From Cladocopium goreaui (lineage: Eukaryota; Sar; Dinophyceae; Suessiales; Symbiodiniaceae), in assembly GCA_947184155.2 (NCBI GenBank), contig CAMXCT020000893.1, positions 1 through 64,000 of the forward strand: a stretch of 64,000 nt of DNA, in the 5' to 3' direction. The position numbers and the translations under genes are program-made. The notes beneath the pieces were generated by a model. The model was not told the DNA's origin, ran no database searches, and saw nothing but the letters and a program-made list of their open reading frames with translations. The first letter of the stretch is position 1; every line of letters begins with the position of its first letter. Of this stretch, positions 42,717 to 54,830 are shown piece after piece.

Positions 42717-43461
42717 TTAGATCAAATTAGCACGTGTTCCTTCCAACGTAGACCGCACGGCTCGTTCAGCGATGGCATTGGATGTTGAAATGTAATCTTT
42801 ACTGATTTGATGCCTGATCTTCATTGCTCTCATAGCTGCTACAATCTCAGGAGCATTATCACTGTAAAAGATTCCGATTTTCTCCAAGTCATCAACGAAA
42901 TGGTTCATTGCCAGTGTGGTGTTGGATGTATCACGACGTGCAACGGGGTAAACATATCGAAAGTCAGTGGCAACATCCTTAAATACCATTGCGACCCTGT
43001 CTCCGTCTACGCCAGTTTCGGGGTCTGTTTTGGCAATGAGGTAGTCACCCGTGACGTGGTCCCCAAACTTCTTTGCGTCAACCATGGACGATCCTCCCTT
43101 AGAGTATCCAGGTGGTTTGTACATCTTGGCCTTTGTACAGACATCACAGTAGGGATTCTCAGGAATGTGGGTAAGCATGTGCCGTTTGCTCTTAGCTTCA
43201 GCCTTGAGTGCGGCCTTACCCCTTTCCCTACGTCTTTCCATTTCCGGGTCACGACGGACGTCATCCCTTGATTCATCAATCTCATCAGGCTGGACCTCCC
43301 GGTCAGAGGGTGCAATGCCTTCTTCATCGGAGGGCGCATCGGCACCGGGGTCGCCTGAGATGTCGGGTACAAGGTCGTCATCAAGCTTTGATGAACTACC
43401 ACCTACAATAGCTGGTTCGTCATCTTCATATTCTTCGTCGTAAAGGTCCGGTGACGGGGGG
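42717..43461 (-). pseudogene. Element 2 integrase N-terminal and catalytic core
   Basis: An acidic leader is followed by the HHCC zinc motif (HMLTHIPENPYCDVC, 43130-43185), then core acidic residues in GDHVTGDYL (about 43030-43060), FYSDNAPE (about 42850) and NAIAERAV (about 42760), consistent with the D-D-E triad. The frame enters through a C6 run (43456-43461) that is one base too long, and it ends at the 10-bp duplication 42713-42730, beyond which the next block continues the protein without loss. Confidence 0.75.
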
Positions 43462-45441
43462 TGAATCTTCTTCTTCCATGAAGCCTGATTCGGGCCCAGA
43501 AGAACTAGCCATCACTTTCACTCTTTTCATGGGAGAACCATTGTTGTTGGATTTTGCAACTGTGGACACGCTTGATTGATTTGATTTGGAACATAGATAT
43601 GGGACATAGTCTCTGACTTCAAGTTCTATGACTTTCCCATCAGGTGATACTAATTTTGGCTTCTCATTCTTGGAGCCCCTCCACACGAAGTCGAACCCAT
43701 CCTCAACGCACCTGAGACCAACTGATAGAACAGGAGGTGAACTTTGCACCAGGTACGGTGATACTGTGGTATTCAGTTCTGGGACTTTCACTTTGCCCTG
43801 CTTCATAGATGAACTTTCCCCATTGGCAGTGATGAGACATATTGGATTATCTGAATAGTAACCATAGTGGTCGGGCACATGATGATCAGTGAGTAAATCT
43901 TGTGCGCTACCGGTGTCAACAATCCAATCAATAGAGGCTTCAAAGCATCCATCAACGTACTCTTCGGATTTGGCAGGCATTGCAACAATTCCCTTTGGGA
44001 TACAATGATCACACCCAAACATGGTGTCACATTCATAGTTGCATTTGCAGACACTGTTCATCAAAGAATTCTTGACTGCTCCTGCCAACATGTTCGCTGA
44101 TAAACATGCGTCCTCTACGTCTCTTCGGTCAAACTCAAACGGATGGTCGATTGGAAACGTTCTTTTATATCTTCTTGAAGCTGGATTGACAGGCACAAGT
44201 TCCCCCTTGGCAACGACTTGATACACATCATGATTGGTGTTGAAAGTCACTGCCGGGCAACCGATCACGTCAATGGGCGGCAACAGGCATGCATTGGACA
44301 CGGATGCTAACATCGAGGCAATCAGGCAGACAGCTGCTGGGGAAGCTTTGGGAGTGTCAGGCTTACCTTTATTCCCCTTTGGGGAGCGGCTATTCCTGGG
44401 ACTCCTTGATCCCTTCTGCTTTGGCGAGCGGTCCCTGCCTTTTCCTGGGCTTCTGCTGTTCCTTCGTCTGGATCCTTTCGAGTCATTGGACGAAGGCCTA
44501 GCAGGAGTGGCAGCACGAGGAGATTTGGATTGTTTGCCCTCGTGACTAAACCTACAATCATTGCCTCTGTTACATCTTCCCTGTTTCCAAAATTTGCATG
44601 GCTGCTTCTTCTTGCTTTTATCATTCTTTCCCCTTGAAGGTGATCTGCCACGATCGGATGAGGGTCTTGATTGGCTTCTATCTTTCTTCGGTGGAGGCTT
44701 TTCATGCTTGAATGTGCAGGCATCATTCGTGCAGGTACCTTTGTTCCATTTGACACAGTACCCCTTTGGAATGTACCCAGTTTTCTCACCCACAGCCGGA
44801 GCTGCGCTGGACGACGAGGCACCGAGGGTCCTGGCAACTCCTTCACGATTGGACTCGAGTCGCTCCCTGTCCAAGTAGCGGCGAACTGCTGTCACTAGGA
44901 AATCATAGGACTTCTTGTCGGTCCCTTCCTCAGCACGATGATATTCCTGCAAATCGTGTGCTATTGCTTTGCTGTTTTTGACTTGGTTAAAGAACAGAGT
45001 CTCCAGAATGCTAATCTCAGGAACTTTGGGAATACCAGCCATTACTTGATCCCAATTGCTGATGAACCCACGAAGGTTGTCACCTTTGAGTTTGACACTG
45101 AACAGGTCCTGTAGTGAGTAGGTCGCTCCATGTTTGATGTTGGTACTGAAATGTTCATGCATCATAAACAGTACTTGCCGACCCCTCACATAACGATGGT
45201 TCGTTGCTTCAGTTTCCTTGTAAGTGTCAACCTTTCTCGCAAAATCACCTGTAAGAATATTGGTGAGTGCGGACAGCAGTTTGGCATCCAATGTAGTGAA
45301 CTTGCCTACATCACGAAGAGTTCCGATTGTTTGGCCTTCTTTCCAGGTCTCACTTATCCAATCAAATGCTTTGTCAGGGTCAGTCGATGCCGACATTACA
45401 GCTTCCCTTGTACGGATTCTCCAATTTCGGTAATTCCGCAT
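43426..45441 (-). pseudogene. Element 2 gag core, CCCH fingers and protease
   Basis: A 671-codon block. It contains a gag helical region (YRNWRIRTREAV onward), two CCCH zinc fingers (44703-44757, C-x7-C-x4-C-x3-H; 44542-44600, C-x7-C-x5-C-x3-H) in an Arg/Ser-rich context, and an aspartic protease with IVDTGSAQDLL (43891-43929). Fingers of CCCH type replace the usual CCHC knuckle, as in element 1. Loss of frame downstream is a 1-bp homopolymer change. Confidence 0.75.
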
Positions 45442-46828
45442 GGTGGAAGGCTGGAACTTTCACAGTGTCGGCTTCTTTGACCTTGTTCTTTTCATGTGAT
45501 TGGTCCCTGGAACTACCAAACATGGCTCTCATGCGACGGATGAAACGGTGGTCACTATCATCAGAGTTGTACCCATCCCCGTCTCCATCATCATCATCTC
45601 CGTCCCCAGGCCCACCTCCCGGTGGGCGTCGGCTCCCCGTAGGGTGCTTCTTCCCACGCTTGTCCTTACCACGCCTGCTGTCATTGTCTGCGTATGAATC
45701 CTTGTCGTCATCTGGAGGATCAGGTCCCGGTGGTTTCCCTCCTGCATCCGAATGTGCAACACTTGTTGGTGGGTATGTTGGGGACCTAAGACCTGTGATC
45801 TCTGTGACGGGATCATTATTGTCAACCGGTAAAATGCCTTCAGTGTCAAGCATTTCCCATATGTCTTGATTGGGTACCGTTGGCTTGGGAGCACTTGCGG
45901 ATGCAAATGATGGCAACGGTGCAGAATACTTGACCCCAGTTGACGGCGGCATTATAGCAGTGGCGGTCTGGACAACAGGAACTGGTAATGGGCCAATTGT
46001 GTCAAGGAGTTTACTCATCCTCATGTTCATGGATTCGGTTTGCAACTGTTGGGCCCTTATTTGCTCACTCTGTTGCTTAATGATGGATTCGAGTTGGGAC
46101 ATCTGCGTTCTTCGGTGTTCATCTTGGCGCTCATAGTGTTCTTTGAGGGATTGAATGTGCTGGTCCTTCGTTGCATTTGACTGTCTGGCATTTCCGTCTA
46201 AAACCCTTTTATACATTTCCCCTTGTTGGGCCAGTTCTTCACGAAATTGATTCTCCCGACTCTCTGCGAGCAACATCATTTGTTGCATCCGGGCACTCGC
46301 AACTTGTTCTTCTGCATGGAACCTGCCACTCATTTCGGACACCATCGATTGCATCATGCTTTCAGTGTTGGCCATGGCCTCTCGATGGCGTGCCTCAGCA
46401 ACCTGCTCAACCATCTGTGTAAATGCAGGGTCATGCGAATTCACGTACACTTCATTGTTTTGAACTTGCTGAAGGTTCATCGTGTTGTTTACTTCGGTCA
46501 TCTCATGGTGGTGAACCTCAAGCTTGTTCGACTGTACATGATGTGAGCCGGCAGGCATGCCCTCCCGGGATGCGTGATAGTCATAACCTCGGCGCGAAAA
46601 CATCGAAAACCTTGACGCTCCACTTTGGGGCAGAACAGCGCCTGGTGGGAGCGGGGCTCTGACTTCACGTTTGTCACTCCGAGAGCGTTCCGAAGGAGTC
46701 TGGGAAGTTGTGTGACTTGGTACATCGATTCCGGTCTGGCCATCGTCTGCATCCCGAATTGCCATGGCTTGGTGATTCCCGGAATTACGCGGGCCCTCCG
46801 GAGATGGTTTTCCAGAGGGGGCAGACAT
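45380..46828 (-). pseudogene. Element 2 gag N-terminal coiled-coil block
   Basis: A 482-codon block starting MSAPSGKPSPEG. A long Glu/Gln/Met-rich helix, probably a coiled coil (about residues 105-275), is followed by a Pro/Asp-rich linker with a poly-Asp run (GDDDDGDGDG). It overlaps the gag core by ~60 bp in another frame; the indel lies near 45450. The N-terminal coiled coil parallels that of element 1 without obvious sequence identity. Confidence 0.65.
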
Positions 46829-46856
46829 TTACCTACCAAAGGAAAGTATCTGGCGA

Positions 46857-46871
46857 TACGGCTGATAACCT
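46857..46871 (-). promoter_or_regulatory. Candidate primer-binding site, element 2
   Basis: Same 15-mer as at 17129-17143 (AGGTTATCAGCCGTA on the minus strand), 29 bp upstream of the gag start at 46828. Confidence 0.45.
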
Positions 46872-46926
46872 ATACTTGCAGGTTATGCAACCTATATCAA
46901 CCAGCAACGCAGCACACTATTTTTGT

Positions 46927-46940
46927 CTTGAGCCATAAAG
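46927..46940 (-). other. Relic spliced leader, element 2
   Basis: The minus strand reads CTTTATGGCTCAAG, 12 of 14 matches to the SL 3' end, about 100 bp upstream of the gag start. Confidence 0.5.
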
Positions 46941-46979
46941 TCAAGTTATAAATACAGTAGACTACAAGGCACACTTTAC

Positions 46980-48640
46980 AGGGAGGTTACGGATACTACC
47001 TAATGACATCCCGTAAAAACAAAAACAATCAGCAACGCAGTCCACAAATTGTATTTTTCCCTGGTATTTTGGGTGTTTTTTGCAAACGCCTTGCATGGAC
47101 GAAAATTCAACGACATTGAAATGCCCAAGTCCAAGGCAAAGGCCGACACAGATCCGAAAATAGCGCAAAATGGCCCAACATGAGCCCAATATGGTGCCAA
47201 CGTTGCCCAAAATGTCCCAACATAGCCCAAAATGGCCCAAGATAAGCCCAATATGGTCCCAACTCTTGCCCAACAAAGGCCAACAGAAACCACAAAATAC
47301 AACTAAAATGGCTCAACATGAGCCCAATACGGTGCCAACGTTGCCGAAAATGTCCCAACATAGCCCAAAATGGCCCAAGATAAGCCTAATCTGGTCCCAA
47401 CTCTTACCCAACAAAGGCCAACACAAACCACAAAATACACCTAAAATGGCTCAACAAAGGCATACGCAAACCCCAGAATACAACAAAATGGCCCAACATG
47501 AGCCCAATATGGTGCCGACATAGCCCACAATGGCCCAACATAAGCCCGAGATCAGGCAAACATAGCCTAACTGGAGCATGCCCCAAGAAAGAAACAAAAA
47601 CAAAAAAATAGCAGCAAAAACCATCAGCAACGCAGTCCACAAATTGTATTTTTTGTTGGTATTTTGGGTGTTTTGTGCAAACGCCTTGCATGGACGAAAA
47701 TTCAACGACACTGAAATGCCCAAGTCCAAAACAAAGGCCGACACAGATCCGAAAATAGCGCAAAATGGCCCAACATGAGCCCAATATGGTGCCAACGTTG
47801 CCCAAAATGTCCCAACATAGCCCAAAATGGCCCAAGATAAGCCCAATATGGTCCCAACTCTTGCCCAACAAAGGCCAACAGAAACCATAAAATACAACTA
47901 AAATGGCTCAACATAACCCAATACGGTGCCAACGTTGCCGAAAATGTCCCAACATAGCCCAAAATGGCCCAAGATAAGCCTAATCTGGTCCCAACTCTTG
48001 CCCAACAAAGGCCAACACAAACCACAAAATACCCCTAAAATGGCTCAACAAAGGCATACGCAAACCACAGAATACAACAAAATGGCCCAACATGAGCCCA
48101 ATATGGTGCCGACACGTGCCGACATAGCCCAAAATGGCCCAACATAAGCCCGAGATCAGGCAAACATAGCCTAACTGCAGCATGCCCCAAGAAAGAAACA
48201 AAAAAAAGCAGCAAAAACCATCAGCAACGGAGTCCACAAATTGTATTTTTTGTTGGTATTTTGGGTGTTTTGTGCAAACGCCTTGCATGGACGAAAATTC
48301 AACGACACTGAAATGCCCAAGTCCAAAACAAAGGCCGACACAGATCCGAAAATAGCGCAAAATGGCCCAACATGAGCCCAATATGGTGCCAACATGGCCC
48401 AAAATGTCCCAACATAGCCCAAAATGGCCCAAGATAAGCCCAATATGGTCCCAACTCTTGCCCAACAAAGGCCAACAAAAACCACAAAATACCCATAAAA
48501 TTGCTGAACATGAGCCCAATATGATGCCAACGCTGGCCCAACATCCCAGAAACGCGCAACATGGGCAAAAATGAGGCCGACGGAGCCAAAACTGCACCCT
48601 CCTGTTCTGCAAACCAGCGCGGCAAACGACGGAAAGCATT
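46980..48640. repeat. Composite CCCAAAATGG repeat block A
   Basis: Three ~600-bp units (anchors CGCCTTGCATGGACGAAAAT at about 47083, 47683 and 48281). Each has the anchor, a GAAATGCCCAAGTCCAA segment, then dense 10-12 bp motifs of the type AACATAGCCCAAAATGGCC. All frames of both strands tend to be open. Confidence 0.9.
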
Positions 48641-49010
48641 CAAATATATCAAAATATCCCGGGTAGCAGACTACCACGGTTCAGCTGTCAAATAATACAT
48701 GTAGGTGCAAAATATATTCAAATATACGGTCAGACAAATCCCGATACCAACATCATGAATATTTTACAAACACTTTTCAGTGACTTTCTCAAACTAGAGA
48801 AGGAATCCAGATCCGAAAGACACCAACAAAACATGAACATACATTACCCAAATATCAGCGTTAAGCCAGTGAAGCAGTGCCACGACAACAAAACTTAAAG
48901 AAGAGATGGAGCATGCCGAGCATGCCCTATAATTACATCCCTCTATATAAACGTAATTTGCACTTTGGCTTTCCGGCTGCCAGAAGATGCAGAAGCATTC
49001 GCATAAAATC
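48230..49010. repeat. Segmental duplication, copy 1
   Basis: Near-identical to about 52230-52985 at an offset close to 4.0 kb, continuing beyond the minisatellite into unique sequence (AATATATCAAAATATCCCGG, GGTCAGACAAATCCCGA, GAGCATGCCGAGCATGCCC). A shorter third relative of the last part is at 49440-49740. Confidence 0.8.
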
Positions 49011-51030
49011 TTCAACCATGCAGTCAAATAGACAACGCGCAGGAAAAACAACCCTTTCCCTGGAAAATGCACAATCATTTTGGCTGTCTTTCATTTTTTG
49101 GATGCGATTTGCACTTGTTTACTTTATCTATGGTCGGGACAGGAGAAGCGCTGGAGACGTCATGGGCCACAAGTGTGCAGGATTGTTTGATATTGATTGA
49201 TTGATATTGTGTATTGATGTGTATTGGGCTCAAGGGGACGCAGCAACAAACCAACATGGCGTGAATATTGCTCAGCGTGAGCCTCAGGTAAGGCCAGCGT
49301 AGCCTAAGTGCAGCATGCCCCAAGAGAGCATCAGAAACGCCTTGCATGGACCAAAACTCAACGACACTGAAATGCCCAACTCCAAGATAAAGGCCAACAC
49401 ATAGCCCGAAATGCCTCAACATGAGCTTCCAAGACAGAAAAACTCAAAGAAGAGATGGAGCATGCCGAGCATGCCCTATAATTATATATGTCATCCCGAG
49501 TCATCCCTTTATAAATGTGTAGCTTGCACTTTGGCTTGCCGGCTGCCAGAAGATGCGGAAGCATTCGCATAAAATCTTCAACTGTTCAGTTCAGTCAAGT
49601 AGAAAACGCGCAGGAAAAATCACGCTTTCCCTGGAAAATGCACAATCGTTTTGGCTGTCACTCCCATTTTTTTGGATGAGATTTTGCACTTGCTTACTTC
49701 GTCACACGCGACGGAAGCCGCCTTTTCCTTGTCTAGCCCTAAGGCTCTAAGGATGTGTGGGTGACCGACTTGGCTGAACATGTGCTATTCACAGTCTTGG
49801 CCAAATATGTTCATATTCACATACTTACGATTGAGGATGTAAATGTGAACTGTTAGCCTGGCTCCGGCACTGTGGATCAAAGAAAATCATGACCTAAGAT
49901 CTGTCAAGTTTGGATAAGAAGAGGCCAAGCTACCCAATCATTGAATCACCTCTCAAACTCACAACTGTCCAGTGCCGTTTTTCTTGCTGCGCTGATGGGC
50001 CTTCTCCGAACTGCCTCATTGCTAGGCAAGGTATTTTGCTTTGGTCTTTTGGAAGTTGTTTTTCACTTAAAAACAATGGATGCGGTAACCAACACCGGAG
50101 CTTGATGGTAGTGGTATTGATCACTTTGTGCTGCTTTCTGAAACCTGCTGCGGCCTGCCCATCAGCTGTGGTTGTGGCTCAATCCTCAGCCGTGGGCGCA
50201 ATGGCGGCCGCTGGATTTTTAACAGCGTCTGCGGACACACCAGGTGTAAAGCACCTACTATCCCCACTGACTCTCCATATTGGGGCACTTAGCCTGCATC
50301 AAGATCAAAACCTGTCATGTTGTTGTCAACTTTCTGCTCTTAATATCAGGCTCGGTTTCACCACATGCCTTGATTGTGGTGTTTGGGCTTCCCCTTTTCT
50401 TGCAAGGAGATGGCTGAGATGATACATGACGTGATCAAACCTGCTTTAGAACCGATGCTCCCAGAAATTCTGGCTAGCCCTGATACTTGAAAGCAACATC
50501 TGGGGGTTTCCTAAAATGGGGGTACCCAAATTGACGGAAAATGGATGGTTTATATGTTTTTTATCAAAACAAATGATTTGGGATACCTATATTTTAGGAA
50601 ACCTCTACTTCAAAGTTGTGAAAGACCCTGGTCCAAACCTTTTTGAATCAATATCTTTACATGCCAGCCAAGGACAAGCAAATTGTCCACTCGAAGAAGG
50701 AGTCCATGGTAGTCACTTGACAAATAAAGGAATTTGGGAATCCATAATTACATGGTATGTCAATGTATGTCAGGCATGTGCGGTCTACAGTCAAGTTCTG
50801 ATTGCAGGTATGCATATGGACCCTGCAGGTTTGCCTGAAAATATGATATTCCAACAAAACAGTAGAACTTATTTTAAGGTGCGCCTGTTTGGAAAAGCCC
50901 ATGTATCACGTCGCCTTGTGGCAAGCCACCCCTAGCCAACTTATAAACAAGAATAGGGCCTGAGGCAAACCCAGCGCACTGTGTCATCTAAGGGTTTCTG
51001 AAAATAGACTCAATATGGTGTTTCTTACTT
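49010..51030. other. Mostly unique DNA with weak hypothetical frames
   Basis: 49200-49420 has a short diverged repeat unit. A plus-strand frame of 170 codons (49910-50422) contains a hydrophobic stretch (LMVVVLITLCCFL) and another of 139 codons lies at 50516-50935; neither shows a family motif, an acceptor site or codon bias I can judge. They are left as unconfirmed. Confidence 0.3.
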
Positions 51031-51039
51031 CGTATTTAT

Positions 51040-52620
51040 GGTATCTTTGCAAACACGTTGCATGGACGAAAATTCAACGACACTGAAATGCCCAAATCCA
51101 AGACAAAGGCCGACACATATCCCAAAATAGCCCAAGATGGCCCAACATGAGCCCGTGCCAATATGGCCCAAAATGTCCCAACATAGCCCAAGATAAGCCT
51201 AATCTGGTCCCAACTCTTACCCAACAAAGGCCAACACAAACCACAAAATACACCTAAAATGGCTCAACAAAGGCATACGCAAACCACAGAATACAACAAA
51301 ATGGCCCAACATGAGCCCAATATGGTGCCGACATAGCCCACAATGGCCCAACATAAGCCCGAGATCAGGCAAACATAGCCTAACTGCAGCATGCCCCAAG
51401 AAAGAAACACAAAAAATAGCAGCAAACCATCAGCAACGGAGTCCACAAATTGTATTTTTTGTTGGTATTTTGGGTGTTTTGTGCAAACGCCTTGCATGGA
51501 CGAAAATTCAACGACATTGAAATGCCCAAGTCCAAAACAAAGGCCGACACAGATCCGAAAATAGCGCAAAATGGCCCAACATGAGCCCAATATGGCGCCA
51601 ACGTTGCCCAAAATGTCCCAACATACCCAAAATGGCCCAAGATAGGCCTAATATGGTCCCAACTCTTTCCAAAAAAATAGCCAAATATGGTGCCAACGTG
51701 GCTCAAAATGTCCCAACATGGCCCAAAATATGGTCCCACAAACCACAAAATACCACTAAAATGGCTCAACATGAGCCCAATACGGTGCCAACGTTGCCCA
51801 AAATGTCCCAACATAACCCAAAATGGCCCAAGATAAGCCCAAAATGGTCCCAACTCTTGCCCAACAAAGGCCAACAGAAACCACAAAATACCACTAAAAT
51901 GGCTCAACATAGCCCAATACGGTGCCAACATGGCCCAAAATGTCCCAACATACCCAGAATGGCCCAAGATAAGCCTAATATGGTCCCAACTCTTGCCCAA
52001 CAAAGGCCAACACAAACCACAAAATACCCCTAAAATCCCCTAAAATGGTTCAACAAAGGCAAACGCAAACCACAGAATACAACAAAATGGCCAAACATGA
52101 GCCCAATATGGTGCCGACATAGCCCACAATGGCCCAACATAAGCCCGAGATCAGGCAAACATAGCCTAACTGCAGCATGCCCCAAGAAAGAAACAAAAAA
52201 ACATAGCAGCAAAAACCATCAGCAACGCAGTCCACAAATTGGATTTTTTCCTGGTATTTTGGGTGTTTTTTGCAAACGCCTTGCATGGACGAAAATTCAA
52301 CGACATTGAAATGCCCAAGTCCAAGGCAAAGGCCGACACAGATCAGAAAATAGCCCAAAATGGCCCAACATGAGCCCAATATGGTGCCAACATGGCCCAA
52401 AATGTCCCAACATAGCCCAAAATGGCCCAAGATAAGCCCAATATGGTCCCAACTCTTGCCCAACAAAGGCCAACAAAAACCACAAAATACCCATAAAATT
52501 GCTGAACATGAGCCCAATATGATGCCAACGCTGGCCCAACATCCCAGAAACGCGCAACATGGGCAAAAATGAGGCCGACGGAGCCAAAACTGCACCCTCC
52601 TGTTCTGCAAACCAGCGCGG
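51040..52620. repeat. Composite CCCAAAATGG repeat block B
   Basis: Anchors at about 51053, 51488 and 52276, with the same motif structure as block A. The last ~300 bp are shared with the segmental duplication. Confidence 0.9.
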
Positions 52621-52717
52621 CAAACGACGGAAAGCATTCAAATATATCAAAATATCCCGGGTAGCAGACTACCACGGTTCAGCTGTCAAATAATACATGT
52701 AGGTGCAAAATATATTC

Positions 52718-52752
<35 letters not shown>

Positions 52753-52985
52753 ATATACGGTCAGACAAATCCCGACACCAACATCATGAATCCTATACAA
52801 ACACTTTTCAGTGAGTTTCTCAAACTAGAAAAGGAATCTAGAGCCGAAAGACACCAACAAAACATGACCATACATTACCCAAATATCAGCGTTAAGCAAG
52901 TGAAGCAGTGCCAAGACAACAAAACTTAAAGAAGAGATGGAGCATGCCGAGCATGCCCTTTACTTAGATCCCTCTACATAGATGT
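52230..52985. repeat. Segmental duplication, copy 2
   Basis: Counterpart of 48230-49010. It differs mainly by a (TA)n expansion at 52717-52755 and scattered substitutions. Confidence 0.8.
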
Positions 52986-53516
52986 AACTTGCACTTTGGC
53001 TGGCAGATAAAATCTTCAACTGTTCAGTTCAGTCAAGTAGAAAACGCGCAGGAAAAATCACGCGTTCCCTGGAAAATGCACAATCGTTTTGGCTGTCACT
53101 CCCGTTTTTTTGGATGAGATTTTGCACTTGCTTACTTCGTCACACGCGACGGAAGCCGCCTTTTCCTTGTCTAGGTCATGCCGGCCAGGACAAGAAAAGT
53201 GCTGGAGATGTCATGGGCCACAAGTGTGCAGGATTGTTTGATATTGCGGATTGATGTGTATTGTGTCTGTGCGGGCAGATGCAACACACCATTGAAATAT
53301 CGACTAGTATTATGAGAGCTCACAACATGCCATGCCACCACACCAGCAAGAGACCACCCATACACCACCAAAAGTACCCTTCAAATGCCACCTATCGATC
53401 TACCTAGCTATCTAGCTAGCTACACATACATATCTGGTATGACATTATACATGCATTTGTATGTGTTGATGTGGTCACTTATGATATGCCTCCTGCTTTT
53501 GGGGGATCCCTTGCAG

Positions 53517-53639
53517 GTGGTGGTGGCACTATGCAGTATGGTGTTCTCGTGCCCTGACTTGTCATGGAACAGCCCAACGGACAGCCTGGAGCTGTTTGCT
53601 GGCCAATGCGCCATCACAAAGGGAGAGCATCAGGAGTTG
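53517..53639 (+). pseudogene. Isolated exon of a LELFAG-type dinoflagellate gene
   Basis: A TTGCAG acceptor precedes 53517 and a GTGGGTGAAA donor-like site follows. The exon translates to a segment with CPDLSW, then DSLELFAGQCAITKGEHQ. I recall this arrangement from a multigene family in Symbiodinium-type genomes; the LELFAG-x-G part resembles the first SAM-binding motif of cytosine-methyltransferase folds, but that is inference. No neighbouring exon was found in the window; the downstream intron position is occupied by a TATC microsatellite. Confidence 0.45.
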
Positions 53640-53644
53640 GTGGG

Positions 53645-53827
53645 TGAAAAATCCCTATCTATCTATCTATCTACCTATCTATCTATCTATCTACCTTTCT
53701 ATCTATCTATCTATCTGTCTGTCTATCTATCTACCTACCTGCCTGCCTATCTATCTACCTCTCTCTCTCTCTCTATCTAGCCCTATCTAGCTCTATCTAT
53801 CTACCATTCTATCTGTCTATGTATCCA

Positions 53828-53867
<40 letters not shown>

Positions 53868-53925
53868 CCTATCTCTATCCCTCTTTTATCTGTGCGTGTA
53901 TCTATCTTTGCACCTATCTACCGCA
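53645..53925. repeat. (TATC)n/(TCTG)n microsatellite
   Basis: A continuous tract of CTAT, CTAC, CTGT and CTCT tetramers on the plus strand. Confidence 0.95.
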
Positions 53926-53929
53926 ACAC

Positions 53930-54830
53930 CAGAAACATAACATACCTTGCAAACATAGTTAAACATAGCATCAAAAACACCAGCAACACAGCCAAAACAT
54001 GTTGCTTTTCTTTGTGTTTACGGTATTTGTTGCAAACGCCTTGCATGGACCCAAAACTCAACGACACCGAAACAAGATAAAGGCCAGCACGTAGCCCAAA
54101 ATGGCTCAACATGAGCCCAATATTAGCCCCAAATGGCTCAAGATAAGCCCAATATCAAATATGGTCCCAACGTTTCCCCACATGACTCAACATCTGCCCA
54201 ACATGGGCCAACATGGCTCCATATTAGTGCAACATGCGTCCACATAGGCTCAACACAACATCGGCCCAATATAGCTAACAACATGACCCAACACGGTCCC
54301 AACATAGACCAAGGTGGCTCCACATTGGCCCAACATGGGCTGAAAAGGACGCAGCAACAACCCAACATGGCTCGATTTTTCTCAACATGAGCTTGAGACA
54401 AAGCCAGCATAGCACAAGTGCAACATGCCCGAAGAAAAAGGGAAAACAAGGAACAACAAATAGCATCAAAAACAGCAGCAACGCAACCCAAAAATTGCGT
54501 TTTGCTTGGTATTTACATTTTTTTTGGAAAACGACTTGAATAGACCAAAACTCAACGACACTGAAATGCCCAAGTCCAAAATAAAGGCCAACAAGACCAA
54601 AGCTCAACGACACTGAAATGCCCAAGTCCAAAATAAAGACTAACAAGACCAAAACCCAACAACACTGAAATGCCCAAGTCCAAAATAAAAGCCCAACAAG
54701 ACCAAAACGCAACAACACCAAAATACCCAAGTCCAAGATAAAGGCCAACAGAATCAACAAATACCCGAAAATAGCCCAAAATCGCTCAACATGGTTCAAC
54801 ATGAGCCCAGCACGGTGCCATCAAAACAAC
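53930..54830. repeat. Composite repeat block C
   Basis: A more diverged version of the CCCAAAATGG family. At 54540-54760 there are four ~65-bp tandem copies of a segment with ACCAAAACTCAACGACACTG and GAAATGCCCAAGTCCAAAAT. Confidence 0.85.

Larger units (their letters stand above)
37930..46940 (-). mobile_element. Copia-like retroelement 2 (degenerate)
   Basis: About 9 kb with the same domain order as element 1 but only distantly similar in sequence. It is bounded 5' by an SL relic (46927-46940) and ends 3' inside the right-arm gene copy. The reading frame is broken at least eight times: ~45450, 43456-43461, 42713-42730, 41642-41644 (TGA), ~41485, ~41248, 38709-38722 and 38340-38348. No LTR pair was recognised. 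Confidence 0.8.

Noticed and set aside
47100-48680. Minus frames full of MLGHFG/GQRWHHIGL repeats, including two nearly identical 117-codon frames
   Set aside because: They arise from the CCCAAAATGG minisatellite; identity of the pair reflects the 4-kb duplication, not gene conservation.
49910-50422. A 170-codon plus frame with one hydrophobic stretch
   Set aside because: No motif, splice sites or homologue known to me; kept only as an unconfirmed mention in the interval entry.
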